A stretch of DNA of 27,823 bases from an uncultured Muribaculaceae bacterium (GCA_910577355.1 CAJTMY010000034.1:1-27823); one strand, 5' to 3'; shown: positions 7,290 to 15,655, counted from the stretch's first letter. The notes: a model not told the origin generated them from the letters alone. Translations and numbers: made by a program.

Positions 7290-7572
7290 AGACGGCATCC
7301 CTTTCAATTCGCGACAAAAACACAGGTCTCAGATTACTGTGCCGCCGTATAAGATCGACAGACATGCCAAACAGGCTTTCGAGAAAAAGCCTCAGACCGA
7401 CAACAAGCCCTAAAGTCGAAGGCATATCGACACAGATATCCACATCGCTGTCGCCGGTGTTATCTCCGCGCGCCATCGACCCAAACAGGCACAAAGTCTT
7501 CACGCCGAACTCCCTGCGGATGAAAGGCGCGGCTTCAATAAGCCTGTCGATGCATTGTTGTCTTGTACACAT
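7276..7572 (-). CDS. mntA: MntA-like nucleotidyltransferase antitoxin
   Basis: A 98-residue minimal nucleotidyltransferase, the antitoxin partner of HepT. The signature GSX10DXD is seen as GSMARGDNTGDSDVDICVD, with the preceding REFGVKTLCLF strand. The frame is open to 7620, but a perfect -7 box (TATATTTG, complement of 7596-7603) lies inside that extension, so transcription begins near 7589 and the true start is ATG 7572 (MCTRQQCIDRLIEAAPF). This also matches family length. The pair sits alone between panB and pldA in an AT-richer island. It may stabilise this region or act against phage; no cargo is seen beyond the two genes. Confidence 0.9.
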   Translation of the reverse strand: MCTRQQCIDRLIEAAPFIRREFGVKTLCLFGSMARGDNTGDSDVDICVDMPSTLGLVVGLRLFLESLFGMSVDLIRRHSNLRPVFLSRIERDAVYVIR

Positions 7573-7595
7573 AAGCTGTAATTGTTCAATGTCTG

Positions 7596-7603
7596 CAAAT
7601 ATA
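7596..7603 (-). promoter_or_regulatory. -7 promoter box of mntA-hepT
   Basis: TATATTTG followed by CAG on the minus strand. It decides the mntA start, since it lies within the 7573-7620 frame extension. The leader is about 17 nt. Confidence 0.6.
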
Positions 7604-7732
7604 TAACAAATTTCTGACATTTCGATATAATATATAGCTGAAAAACCATGATTGGGCCGTCGTGAGATTGGTCGGCGGGGGTGTATTGTTGGTGTTTTTT
7701 GGGAATATGACGGCTAATTGGAGAAAAATGCC

Positions 7733-7740
7733 TATCTTTG
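7733..7740 (+). promoter_or_regulatory. -7 promoter box of pldA
   Basis: TATCTTTG followed by CACA matches TAnnTTTG. No TTTG at the proper -33 distance is seen. The leader to ATG 7777 is about 30 nt. Confidence 0.55.
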
Positions 7741-7776
7741 CACACCTAACATACATAAATCATTGCACAGACACCG

Positions 7777-8622
7777 ATGAGGCGTATCATTCTATTATTG
7801 GGACTTGTGATTGCGGCGATGCTTTGCCCGGACGAGGTGTCGGGGCAGATATTGTCGTCGAACGAGGACAAGTTCAATCCCGACAGCATACGCCGCGATT
7901 TCAGGGATCAGCCGTATTTCGGACTGTATAAGGACAATTATTTCATATTCGGGCCTCCTGTCGGCCCTAAGGCCAACAAGCATAATACCAACATCAAGTT
8001 CCAGATATCGATAGCGCAGCGCCTCACCAACGCCACGCTGCCGTGGGGCACGTATATGTATCTGTTCTATTCGCAGAAATGCTTCTGGAACGTACTCGAG
8101 AACTCGATGCCGATGACCGACCTTAATTTCAATCCGGGCATAGGTCTTACCAAACCTATATTTGTGAAAAACCGCTATGTGGGCAAGGTGAGCCTTATAG
8201 TGGAGCATGAGAGCAACGGGCGCGACAGCATATGGTCGAGGTCGTGGAACAAGGTGTCGCTTGCGGCCAATGTCATCATCGATCCCAACCTGAGTGTGGC
8301 GGGCAAGGTATGGATACCTATCGTGGATGGCGAGAACAACCGCGACATACTGAAGTATTGCGGCATCTATCAGGTGTCGGTGCAGGCGATGAGCAACAAC
8401 CGCAAGTTTTCGGGCGCGCTCACGCTGGTGAAGCGCAAGGGCTGGAATTTCAACTACAACACCATATTGGAGCTGGCGTACAGGTTCTCGCGGAAATCAA
8501 ACCAGTATTTCTTCCTGCAATATTACAACGGCTACGGGGAGGGGCTGCTCGACTACAAGGTGTGGAAGTCGCAGGTGCGCGTGGGCATCGTGATAAAGCC
8601 GCAGCTGTTCTCGGATTTCTGA
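7777..8622 (+). CDS. pldA: Outer-membrane phospholipase A (OMPLA family)
   Basis: A 281-residue outer-membrane beta-barrel phospholipase, cleaving acyl chains from phospholipids that reach the outer leaflet. It begins with a signal peptide (MRRIILLLGLVIAAMLCPDEVSG). The active-site block reads EHESNGRDSIWSRSWNKV. His144, Ser146 and Asn158 have the same spacing as the E. coli His142-Ser144-Asn156 triad. The barrel end FLQYYNGYGEGLLDY followed by a final strand ending in F is also typical. Activity in the family depends on calcium and dimer formation; neither can be tested here. It has its own -7 box and no obvious partner genes. Confidence 0.93.
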   Translation: MRRIILLLGLVIAAMLCPDEVSGQILSSNEDKFNPDSIRRDFRDQPYFGLYKDNYFIFGPPVGPKANKHNTNIKFQISIAQRLTNATLPWGTYMYLFYSQKCFWNVLENSMPMTDLNFNPGIGLTKPIFVKNRYVGKVSLIVEHESNGRDSIWSRSWNKVSLAANVIIDPNLSVAGKVWIPIVDGENNRDILKYCGIYQVSVQAMSNNRKFSGALTLVKRKGWNFNYNTILELAYRFSRKSNQYFFLQYYNGYGEGLLDYKVWKSQVRVGIVIKPQLFSDF

Positions 8623-8698
8623 GGCCATACGTATGGTGGGCGGACGGCAGGATTATATTTCAAGCACGCTATACATCTTTAACATTATTTAATAAATA

Positions 8699-8732
8699 GG
8701 GGGGGTAATTTGTAATAAAAACTTTACCTTTG
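8699..8732 (+). promoter_or_regulatory. G-tract promoter of the surface-protein operon
   Basis: Seven G's (8699-8705), TAATTTGT (8706-8713), 11 bp, then TACCTTTG (8725-8732). The G-tract lies where the -33 TTTG would be. The promoter at 14075-14109 has the same order and identical spacing, with eight G's. The -7 box is strong; the role of the G-tract is inferred. The rest of the 8623-8797 gap shows only a short CCATACGTATGG palindrome (8625-8636). Confidence 0.65.
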
Positions 8733-8797
8733 CGCTAATATAAAGGATATCTAATGCCGATTCAATATAATAACCGATCATATTCTATCAACTGCTT

Positions 8798-9259
8798 ATG
8801 AAGAGACTTATACTCAGCATTGTATGTGCGCTGTGCCTGTGCGGCTTGTCTTCTGCAGCCAACTATCTGCATGTAAAGACAGCCAACGGATGGCAGGTTT
8901 TTGACCTCGACAAGGTAGACCGCCTCACCTTCGACGGCACAACAATGAAGGCGACCGACGCTTCGGGCAACACCGTAGCCACCCTTCCCCAGAAATCGCT
9001 CGAATCGATCAGTGTTAACGAAAGCGCGGGCATCGGCGCCATCACGGCCGACGGCGCGGAGGCGACATTCAGCTACGACGCCGCGTCGCGCACCGTTACA
9101 GTCCTTGCCGACGGCACATTCGAGATCTACGGTGTGGACGGTGTGCGCCTCGTGGCCATACCCGCCTCGAAGGGCGAGATCATATCACTGGGCGATCTCC
9201 GGCCCGGCGCCACCGTATTCAAGTCGGGAGCGTACACCATTAAAGCCATCGTGAAATGA
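8798..9259 (+). CDS. Small secreted beta-rich protein, first gene of surface operon
   Basis: A 153-residue protein with a clear signal peptide (MKRLILSIVCALCLCGLSSA, then ANYLHV). I do not recognise a named family. Residues 22-72 (YLHVKTANGWQVFDL, VDRLTFDGTTMKATD, SLESISVNE) have a strand pattern that also opens the next protein in the operon (YVKKGDEITKYNF, DLLFGDNGTKLSV, AIDYISFSA), so the two share an N-terminal module. The C-terminal half (GAEATFSYDAASRTVTV, FEIYGVDGVRLVAIPA, YTIKAIVK) resembles the beta-sandwich tails of Bacteroidetes surface proteins. Its TGA overlaps the next ATG (ATGA), so translation is likely coupled. It is probably periplasmic or surface located. Confidence 0.85.
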   Translation: MKRLILSIVCALCLCGLSSAANYLHVKTANGWQVFDLDKVDRLTFDGTTMKATDASGNTVATLPQKSLESISVNESAGIGAITADGAEATFSYDAASRTVTVLADGTFEIYGVDGVRLVAIPASKGEIISLGDLRPGATVFKSGAYTIKAIVK

Positions 9260-10989
9260 AAAAGATACTTCTCACACTTATCGCCGCCACGGCGGTGACA
9301 GCCGCTCAGGCACAGCCCAAGGCCTTCTATGTGAAGAAAGGCGATGAAATCACGAAATACAACTTCGGTGTGGCCGAAGATCTGCTGTTCGGCGACAACG
9401 GCACAAAGCTCTCGGTGCGCGGATACGGCGAGACCATCGACCTGAACGCCATCGACTACATAAGCTTCTCGGCGCCCCTCGGCACCGCCATCACACCCTC
9501 CGAGCAGAAACAGAAACTGGTGGATATAGGCAGCGAGGCATATTCGATGATCGATGTGAACGACCATGCCGATATCATGAAGATGTGCCACGACTTCTTC
9601 GACGGCGAATGGGATGACAAGACCTACCAATACACCCCCGCACCGGTCGAATATGACATAGACCCCTCATACTACCGTGTGCACGGCGAGTCGGTGAAAG
9701 CGATGAGAGCCGCAGGCTCGATAGTGAAGGGCGACGTGGCCGCCGTACGCGTGCTCAAGGCAAAGGTTGTGAACCTGTACAAGATGGAGGACTATTACGG
9801 CATCTACACCGCCGACAAGGCCACCGAGAAGTGGGTGAAGACAGCGGCCGACCATTTCGAGATGCGCTTCACCGGCCGCGACGGCTCCACATATGCGGTG
9901 AGCCTCAAAGGCTCGGACGACTATACCACGTGGAACACCGTGGATTTCAACGGCCAATTCCCGCGCACGGTCAATATCACCTTCTCGAAGAATGCCCAGG
10001 AACTTGCAACGGCCAGGCTCACCACCACACTGGTGCAGTCGACAAGCATCGACATGGCGCTCGACTTCGAGGCCAAGGGTTATGTGGTGCGCAATGAGCT
10101 GAAGGTGGTCGACAACGGCATCACCGACAATGTGAAAGTGACCGTGGGAGGCAAGCAGTATGCGACCTCGACATCGAAAGTAAGCGGCCGCAATCTTGTG
10201 AACTACGATGTGCTCTACGACGCTTTCGAGGCGACAGACGGCCACTACGACGAAGAAGGCCGGTGGGTGGACGGCGACGCCTCCCGCCTGGTGGCATGCT
10301 TCGACCGCGGCGAGGCCACGGCCGACGTCCTCGGCAAGCTTCAGCTAAAGGGGCGGTTTGCCGCGCCGTCGCGTCTGAACGCCATCCTGAGCGACGGATA
10401 CGAGAAATACAATATCTACGACAAGGACGGATACACCACATGGTGCTACGGCAAAGTGCTGTCGAGCGACGGCAACAGCATACACGTATGCGAAGAGCCG
10501 ACCGACAAGTACGAACGTACGGCCGCATATCTCAACGACTACACCGACGCAGGCTTCTACTACGACGGCGACAAGGCCCTGCAGGGATATTTCGGCTACG
10601 AGACCGGCGACGAAATAGAAGACCGCTGGGTAAACGATTCGGAATACGACGGATATGCCATAGTCGACGGCAGGCTGCTGAGTATATACCGCGAAGGGGA
10701 GTACGACCCCGCTACCGGCAGCTGGATATGGGGGCCGTGGGGATACAAACTGTACGGCGAGTCCGGCGACCCCATATTCGTGGCCGTGGACGATTCGAAG
10801 GTGCTTCACCCCGGCGCGATATACATGCACTACTACAATGTGGAGCCCATGCTGCTCTTCCCCGACCGCACGAGCTTCGCGATGGATACGTTCTTCGACA
10901 ACACATCGTTCGCCAAGCTTGTCGACGATTACAATGAGATAATCGATACCTATCTGAGCATTACAGGCCAGACAAAAGACGACAAATAA
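9256..10989 (+). CDS. Large secreted protein of surface operon, unknown function
   Basis: A 577-residue protein with the signal peptide MKKILLTLIAATAVTAAQAQ. After it comes the same roughly 50-residue module as in the preceding protein. The remainder is rich in Asp, Tyr and Gly, with many predicted strands (for example YNIYDKDGYTTWCYGK and YEKYNIYD) and no catalytic motif I can identify. No lipobox and no obvious C-terminal sorting tail are seen; the end reads YLSITGQTKDDK. It overlaps the upstream gene by 4 nt, and the TonB-dependent receptor gene starts 7 nt after its stop. Position suggests it is a surface or periplasmic partner of that receptor, perhaps binding or recognising the ligand. 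That is inference from context only. Confidence 0.85.
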   Translation: MKKILLTLIAATAVTAAQAQPKAFYVKKGDEITKYNFGVAEDLLFGDNGTKLSVRGYGETIDLNAIDYISFSAPLGTAITPSEQKQKLVDIGSEAYSMIDVNDHADIMKMCHDFFDGEWDDKTYQYTPAPVEYDIDPSYYRVHGESVKAMRAAGSIVKGDVAAVRVLKAKVVNLYKMEDYYGIYTADKATEKWVKTAADHFEMRFTGRDGSTYAVSLKGSDDYTTWNTVDFNGQFPRTVNITFSKNAQELATARLTTTLVQSTSIDMALDFEAKGYVVRNELKVVDNGITDNVKVTVGGKQYATSTSKVSGRNLVNYDVLYDAFEATDGHYDEEGRWVDGDASRLVACFDRGEATADVLGKLQLKGRFAAPSRLNAILSDGYEKYNIYDKDGYTTWCYGKVLSSDGNSIHVCEEPTDKYERTAAYLNDYTDAGFYYDGDKALQGYFGYETGDEIEDRWVNDSEYDGYAIVDGRLLSIYREGEYDPATGSWIWGPWGYKLYGESGDPIFVAVDDSKVLHPGAIYMHYYNVEPMLLFPDRTSFAMDTFFDNTSFAKLVDDYNEIIDTYLSITGQTKDDK

Positions 10990-10996
10990 CGAGATC

Positions 10997-12991
10997 TTGT
11001 CCGAACACCTGTTCCACCTCACGATAGCCACACTTGTATCGGTCGTTCCGGCACTCCATGCGGGTGCCGGGGCGACCGATTCGGCTTTCGTGGCCGCCGA
11101 CTCCATATACGGCAGCCTGCATGAAGTGACCGTCACGACAGTCGGGCCGAGGAGACTGCTGCGCGAAAGCCCCGACGGCACGCTCGGCATCGACGGCCGC
11201 ATGCTCGGCGAGCAGGTGACGTTTCTCGGCAGCGGAGACCCGCTCGCGGTGACGAGGTCGCTGCCCGCGGTGAGCACAAGCAACGACCTGCAGGCGGCCT
11301 ATGCCGTGCGTGGCGGCTCCACAGGCGACAATCTGCTTGAGAGCGACGGAGCGCGTATTGTGAATCCGCTGCACATGCTGGGGCTGTTCAGCGCCTTCAA
11401 TCCGTCCTACTACCGCAGCTACGGCTTCAGCGCCGCCCGTGTGGCCGCGGAAGTGCCGTCGCTTACGGGCGCAAGGTTCACGGCCGAGAGCGGCCTCGTG
11501 CCCGACAGTGTGGCGGCAGGGAGCGTCACGGCGGGGATAATCGAGAGCCACGGCGCACTGCGCCTGCCGCTGTGGCGCGGTGCGTCGGCGGCCATCGGGC
11601 TGAGGCAGACATATCTCGACTTTCTGTTTCCCGATCTGCTCACCCTCGGATCGTCGCGCCTGGGCTATGGATTCACCGACATTAACGCGGCCATCGTGAG
11701 CGTGGCCGGCGCCGACACGTTGCGGCTGTCGGGCTTCGGCAACCACGACCGTATGTCGGTGCGCAACAGGAAAAACGGCAGCAAGGACGGCGCCCTCGGC
11801 CGGGGCAATCTGGCCGTATCGGCGGCATGGCACCGGCCCGGCATGCGGGTGTCGCTGGCATACAGCGGCTACTCAGGCAGTTTCAGCCTCGAGGAGGGCG
11901 GCCGGCGCATCGACCTGCCCTCCCGGCTCAGGCAGTTCACAGCCGGTGTGTCGTGCCGCGCGGGCGCTTTCACCCTCGGCGGCGATGCCGGTTACCGGTA
12001 TGTGTCGGGACAGAACGGCTTTGGCCGCGCCTGCTCCGGCGAGGCGAATCTCGCCGCCGACTACCGCCTCGCGCTTCCCTCAGCCGGCATCAGGCTCGAT
12101 GCCGGGCTGCGTGTGGCGCTCTACGGCTGCGGGGCGTACCGGGTGGTGAGGCCGCTGCCGTCGCTGGCCGTAGACTATACAATCGGCGACAGATATGTGA
12201 TATACGCCGGCGCGCGCCGCCGCATGCGCTTTGACCGCCTTGTGGAGGAAACCACGGCAGGCCTTCCGGCCGACTTCTGGATATGTGCCGGCGAGGGGCT
12301 GCCCGCCGAGGATGTATACTCGGCCGAGATAGGGGCGCGCGGCATCGTGCCGGGCACCGGCATACTCGTGAGTATCGAGGGCTACGGGCGTCTGTCGCGC
12401 CACACGGCCGAATTCGGAGGCTCGCTCCTCGACCTCGCCTCGGCCGATTACAATCCGCTTACGGCGCTCTACTTCGGACGCGGCCGCGCAGCCGGCATCT
12501 CGCTGACGGCTCTGCGGCAGACAGGACGCATACGCGGACAGATAAGCTACAACTACGGCATATCGCGCACACGCATAGCGCATTTCGGCACCGCAAGCTT
12601 CCCCTCGGCGCACGACCGCCCGCACGACCTCAATGTGCGCCTCAACTGGACTATAATGCGCGGTGTGGACATATCGGCGACGTTCACATATGCCACCGGC
12701 CTGCCGTGCACGCTGCCCAAGTACGGGTATATGATAGGCGAGAACCTGATATGCGAATATTATCCGCACAATTCGTCGCGCCTGCCGGCCTACCGGCGTC
12801 TCGATGTGGCCGCCACCTATGCCTGGGGCGGACTGGCGCGTCACAAAATCAACCTGTCGGTATACAACGCTGCCGCCTCGCGCAATCTGCTTTTCAGCTA
12901 CCACACATATTCGCCCGAGCTCGGCATATACCGGCGCGAGTCGGTGATGAAGGCGGTGATACCGTCGGTGGCATATACATTTGAATTCTGA
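10997..12991 (+). CDS. TonB-dependent receptor-like outer-membrane protein
   Basis: A 664-residue outer-membrane receptor. The plug domain is seen in SLHEVTVTTVG, DPLAVTRSLPAVSTSND, YAVRGGSTGDNLLESDG and NPLHMLGLFSAFNP (residues 35-140). The rest is a strand-rich barrel ending YTFEF with a terminal phenylalanine. It lacks the carboxypeptidase-like domain found before the plug in many Bacteroidetes receptors, so it is shorter than usual. No ATG exists in frame between the last upstream stop and the plug; TTG 10997 gives a good signal peptide (SEHLFHLTIATLVSVVPALHA) and lies 7 nt after the preceding stop, so I take it as the start. The substrate is unknown. The DUF4249 gene that follows is the typical partner of such receptors. 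Confidence 0.88.
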   Translation: MSEHLFHLTIATLVSVVPALHAGAGATDSAFVAADSIYGSLHEVTVTTVGPRRLLRESPDGTLGIDGRMLGEQVTFLGSGDPLAVTRSLPAVSTSNDLQAAYAVRGGSTGDNLLESDGARIVNPLHMLGLFSAFNPSYYRSYGFSAARVAAEVPSLTGARFTAESGLVPDSVAAGSVTAGIIESHGALRLPLWRGASAAIGLRQTYLDFLFPDLLTLGSSRLGYGFTDINAAIVSVAGADTLRLSGFGNHDRMSVRNRKNGSKDGALGRGNLAVSAAWHRPGMRVSLAYSGYSGSFSLEEGGRRIDLPSRLRQFTAGVSCRAGAFTLGGDAGYRYVSGQNGFGRACSGEANLAADYRLALPSAGIRLDAGLRVALYGCGAYRVVRPLPSLAVDYTIGDRYVIYAGARRRMRFDRLVEETTAGLPADFWICAGEGLPAEDVYSAEIGARGIVPGTGILVSIEGYGRLSRHTAEFGGSLLDLASADYNPLTALYFGRGRAAGISLTALRQTGRIRGQISYNYGISRTRIAHFGTASFPSAHDRPHDLNVRLNWTIMRGVDISATFTYATGLPCTLPKYGYMIGENLICEYYPHNSSRLPAYRRLDVAATYAWGGLARHKINLSVYNAAASRNLLFSYHTYSPELGIYRRESVMKAVIPSVAYTFEF

Positions 12992-12994
12992 CAC

Positions 12995-13852
12995 ATGGCT
13001 CTTACGACACGGCATATCACGATACTGACCTGCATCATGGCGCTGACGGCGGGATGCACCGACAGCGCTCCGCACCCCGCCGCACCCGCACCGCTCGTGG
13101 TGGAGGGATGGATAGAGGAGGGGATGGCGCCGGTGGTGATGCTGACGCATGCCGTGGATCTCACCGCCGACACGGCATCGTTCGACGGATTTGTGGAGAA
13201 ATGGGCGCGCGTGTCGGTTTACGACGGCGACACACAATATATCCTCACAGGGGCGGTAAACCATAACTATATGCCCGAGTTCATCTACACATCGTCGCGC
13301 CTGCGGGGCCGCGCCGGCCACACCTACCGTCTGCTTGTCGAGACCGACACCGACACACTCGAGGCCGTGGCCACGATGCCCCCGGCGCCCTATATCGGGC
13401 GCCTCGAGGCAGTGAAGGCCGAGGAGAACGACACCCTGTGGTATATCCGGGCATATCTCGACGGCGTGGAGAGCGGAAGGTGCTACAAGCTCTTTGCCCG
13501 CGACTTTGACGATGACAGGCGCTACTACGCCACATTCATGGGGACATTCAGGGGCGAATCGTATTCGGCCGACGAAGGCCGGACAATCACCCGGGGCATA
13601 CACGCCACGTATGACGACACCGAGGAGCCGTTCAGCCACTATTTCACACCCGGCAGCCGCGTGAGCGTGCGCGCATGCAGCATGGAGCCGGAGCTGTACG
13701 ATTTCTGGTCGGTATACGACAGCAATATATCGCTGTCGCAGAATCTATTCTTCACCTTTGCGGGTAATTGCCCCGGCAATGTGCGGGGAGGATTGGGTTA
13801 CTGGGCGGCCTACGGCATGTCGCAACGCTCCATCACCATCCCCCGCCGCTGA
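12995..13852 (+). CDS. DUF4249 family lipoprotein
   Basis: A 285-residue lipoprotein. The signal peptide ends in the lipobox LTAGC with Cys21. The opening PLVVEGWIEEGMAPVVMLTH is typical of DUF4249, as are the immunoglobulin-like strands that follow (ARVSVYDGDTQYILTG, HTYRLLVETDTDTLEAVATM) and the end NVRGGLGYWAAYG. Members are usually encoded next to a TonB-dependent receptor and are thought to be its surface-exposed partner, by analogy with SusD; biochemical roles are little known. It starts 3 nt after the receptor stop and is the last gene of the operon. No convincing terminator follows; a region with dispersed repeats does. Confidence 0.88.
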   Translation: MALTTRHITILTCIMALTAGCTDSAPHPAAPAPLVVEGWIEEGMAPVVMLTHAVDLTADTASFDGFVEKWARVSVYDGDTQYILTGAVNHNYMPEFIYTSSRLRGRAGHTYRLLVETDTDTLEAVATMPPAPYIGRLEAVKAEENDTLWYIRAYLDGVESGRCYKLFARDFDDDRRYYATFMGTFRGESYSADEGRTITRGIHATYDDTEEPFSHYFTPGSRVSVRACSMEPELYDFWSVYDSNISLSQNLFFTFAGNCPGNVRGGLGYWAAYGMSQRSITIPRR

Positions 13853-13883
13853 CGGCCCGGCACCCCATCCGGATTCTTTGCCC

Positions 13884-13913
13884 CACACGGATTCCACAGA
13901 TTTTCACGGATTT
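13884..13913 (+). repeat. Dispersed intergenic repeat, copy A of a tandem-like pair
   Basis: Identical over 27 bp (13884-13910) to 13965-13991; the shared core contains CACACGGATT, CCACAGA and TTTTCACGGA. This is the best-preserved copy of the family in the window. Confidence 0.75.
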
Positions 13914-13964
13914 ATAAGTAGTGATGTACTCCGATTACATCCGAATGGCCGGGGCGCGAGGCCG

Positions 13965-13998
13965 CACACGGATTCCACAGATTTTCACGGAGGTTTTT
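13965..13998 (+). repeat. Dispersed intergenic repeat, copy B
   Basis: 27 bp identical to copy A, followed by a T-rich stretch (GGTTTTTGGTTTTT). The two copies are 81 bp apart and lie in the 354-bp gap between the surface operon and the next secreted-protein gene. Confidence 0.75.
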
Positions 13999-14025
13999 GG
14001 TTTTTCAACGTTGATTTGGGGTATT

Positions 14026-14046
14026 ATGCATGCATTTTGCATGCAT
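14026..14046. repeat. Perfect 9-bp inverted repeat
   Basis: ATGCATGCA (14026-14034), TTT, TGCATGCAT (14038-14046), about 56 bp upstream of the -7 box of the next gene. It could be a protein-binding site; no known operator is recognised. Confidence 0.45.
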
Positions 14047-14074
14047 TATGCATCATTAACCTAAATTAACGTAT

Positions 14075-14109
14075 GGGGGGGGTAATTTGTGAAAAAATGT
14101 TTACCTTTG
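14075..14109 (+). promoter_or_regulatory. G-tract promoter of the 482-aa secreted protein
   Basis: Eight G's (14075-14082), TAATTTGT (14083-14090), 11 bp, TACCTTTG (14102-14109). This matches the element at 8699-8732 in order and spacing. The leader is about 90 nt. Confidence 0.65.
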
Positions 14110-14206
14110 CAGTGTAAGTGCCAAGTATGTGTCCTGAAGGGTTTTCTTCTCCACTACCTCCGACCTTGACTGAAACTATCAAACTAAATAAACCAAACAA
14201 TTACTT

Positions 14207-15655
14207 ATGAAAAAACCTTTACTTCTTTTGACAGCGCTGTTTGCCACGGCATTGTCTGCACTCGCAGCGACCGTAGGCGACACGTACGAGAAAGTGATGT
14301 CAACTGATGACATCACCGTGGGCGACGAGTACATCATGTGCTATAACGCTATTGCGATGGGTGAGTATAACGGCAGTAAATTTTATAAGCCGGTGGCAGA
14401 TGGCATTACCCTATCCGACAATACTGCGACCATCGCAAACGCAGATGTAAATACATTCACTATCGAGAATGGTACGAAGGATGGCTCATATGCATTCAAG
14501 ATGCTCACAGGAAATTATATCACCTGCACAAGAACTACCAATGGCAATTTAAATTCAAGCAGCACATTGGTAGACAATGCCAATATGTCAATCACCGTTG
14601 AAAATGGTGTAGCCACAATAATCCCGACCGCAAACAGTAATAATAATAAAAATAAAATACAATATAACGCAACAAGCGGTCAAGAAAGGTTCACCAACTA
14701 TAAAACAGGTACACAGAATAATTGCAGTCTCTATAAAAAGGTTGTATCGAGCGACAACAATGTGAAGGCTCCTGTGATCTCTTGCGAAGACAATATGGTG
14801 ACGATCACTGCCGAGGATGCGGATGCCATCTACTATACCACCGATAATACCGATCCGACTGTCGCATCGACGAAGTATGAGGAGCCGTTTGCCATCACCG
14901 AGACCACCACAGTAAAAGCTATCGCCGCCAAGGGTGACGAACTGAGCCGCGTAGCCACTTTCACCGCCAAGTATACAGGCCCCTATGTGTCGTTTGCCGC
15001 TCTGTTTGCAGAAGGAGCCAACGCCACCGGAAAGGTCAGCGGCCCGATTGTAGCATTCTATGCAAATGCCAGTGCCAAATATCTTTACGTAAAAGATGCC
15101 ACCGGCGGATTCGCTCTGCTGTATGGCAGCGAACAGACCGTTACCAACGGAGACACATTTGCATGGGTTGAAGGTACGGTAAATGTATATCGCGGTGTTA
15201 CTCAGCTTTCAAATTATACTCTCGGTGAAATGACAGAAGGCACACCTCTCGAACCTACCGTATATACCTTGGCAAACCTTGCCGAAGCGCCTAACTATGC
15301 CTATGTAAAAGTCGAAAATGTGACAATAAGCAACATTAGCGGACAAGACGCAACCCTGACGCAAGACGGCAATACATTTGCCCTGTTCAACTACTTCACT
15401 GATCTTACCGTCCCGACCGACGGCAAGGCTTATGATATAACAGGCGTACGCACCTCAAGAGATGGAGCAGACAAGCTGCAACCCATCAGTTTCGAGCTTA
15501 ACAACGGCGATCCCTCGGGTATCACCGATATCGAAGCTGAGGAGACCGGCGTGGTCGAGTATTTCAACCTGCAGGGTGTGCGTGTTGCCGAACCGGCCGC
15601 AGGCCTGTATCTGCGCCGCTCGGGCAACCGCGTGGAGAAGGTGATGATACGTTGA
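14207..15655 (+). CDS. Secreted multidomain protein with chitobiase-like C-terminal and OB-like domains
   Basis: A 482-residue exported protein. Parts in order: signal peptide (MKKPLLLLTALFATALSALA); an N-terminal strand-rich domain to about residue 185 (EKVMSTDDITVGDEYIMCYN, ending with a TNYKTGTQNNCSLYKKV motif); a CHB_HEX_C-like domain at about 190-255 (AIYYTTDNTDPTVAS, FAITETTTVKAIAAKGD); an OB-fold-like domain at about 258-430 (FALLYGSEQTVTNGDTFAWV, YDITGVRTSRD); and a tail VEYFNLQGVRVAEPAAGLYL that resembles sorting tails of secreted Bacteroidales proteins. No catalytic site is visible. DNA for residues 100-170 is notably AT-rich and asparagine-rich, while the last 100 nt are GC-rich, suggesting a mosaic origin. 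A strong terminator follows. Confidence 0.85.
   Translation: MKKPLLLLTALFATALSALAATVGDTYEKVMSTDDITVGDEYIMCYNAIAMGEYNGSKFYKPVADGITLSDNTATIANADVNTFTIENGTKDGSYAFKMLTGNYITCTRTTNGNLNSSSTLVDNANMSITVENGVATIIPTANSNNNKNKIQYNATSGQERFTNYKTGTQNNCSLYKKVVSSDNNVKAPVISCEDNMVTITAEDADAIYYTTDNTDPTVASTKYEEPFAITETTTVKAIAAKGDELSRVATFTAKYTGPYVSFAALFAEGANATGKVSGPIVAFYANASAKYLYVKDATGGFALLYGSEQTVTNGDTFAWVEGTVNVYRGVTQLSNYTLGEMTEGTPLEPTVYTLANLAEAPNYAYVKVENVTISNISGQDATLTQDGNTFALFNYFTDLTVPTDGKAYDITGVRTSRDGADKLQPISFELNNGDPSGITDIEAEETGVVEYFNLQGVRVAEPAAGLYLRRSGNRVEKVMIR

Noticed and set aside
7573..7620. Longer mntA starting at 7620
   Set aside because: The promoter -7 box lies within this stretch, and the family length fits ATG 7572.
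8625..8636. CCATACGTATGG palindrome as an operator
   Set aside because: It lies directly after the pldA stop, far from the next promoter, and is short enough to be chance.
12080..13639. 519-codon frame antisense to the receptor and DUF4249 genes
   Set aside because: It spans two real genes on the other strand and has no domain or start context; it is a codon-bias artefact.
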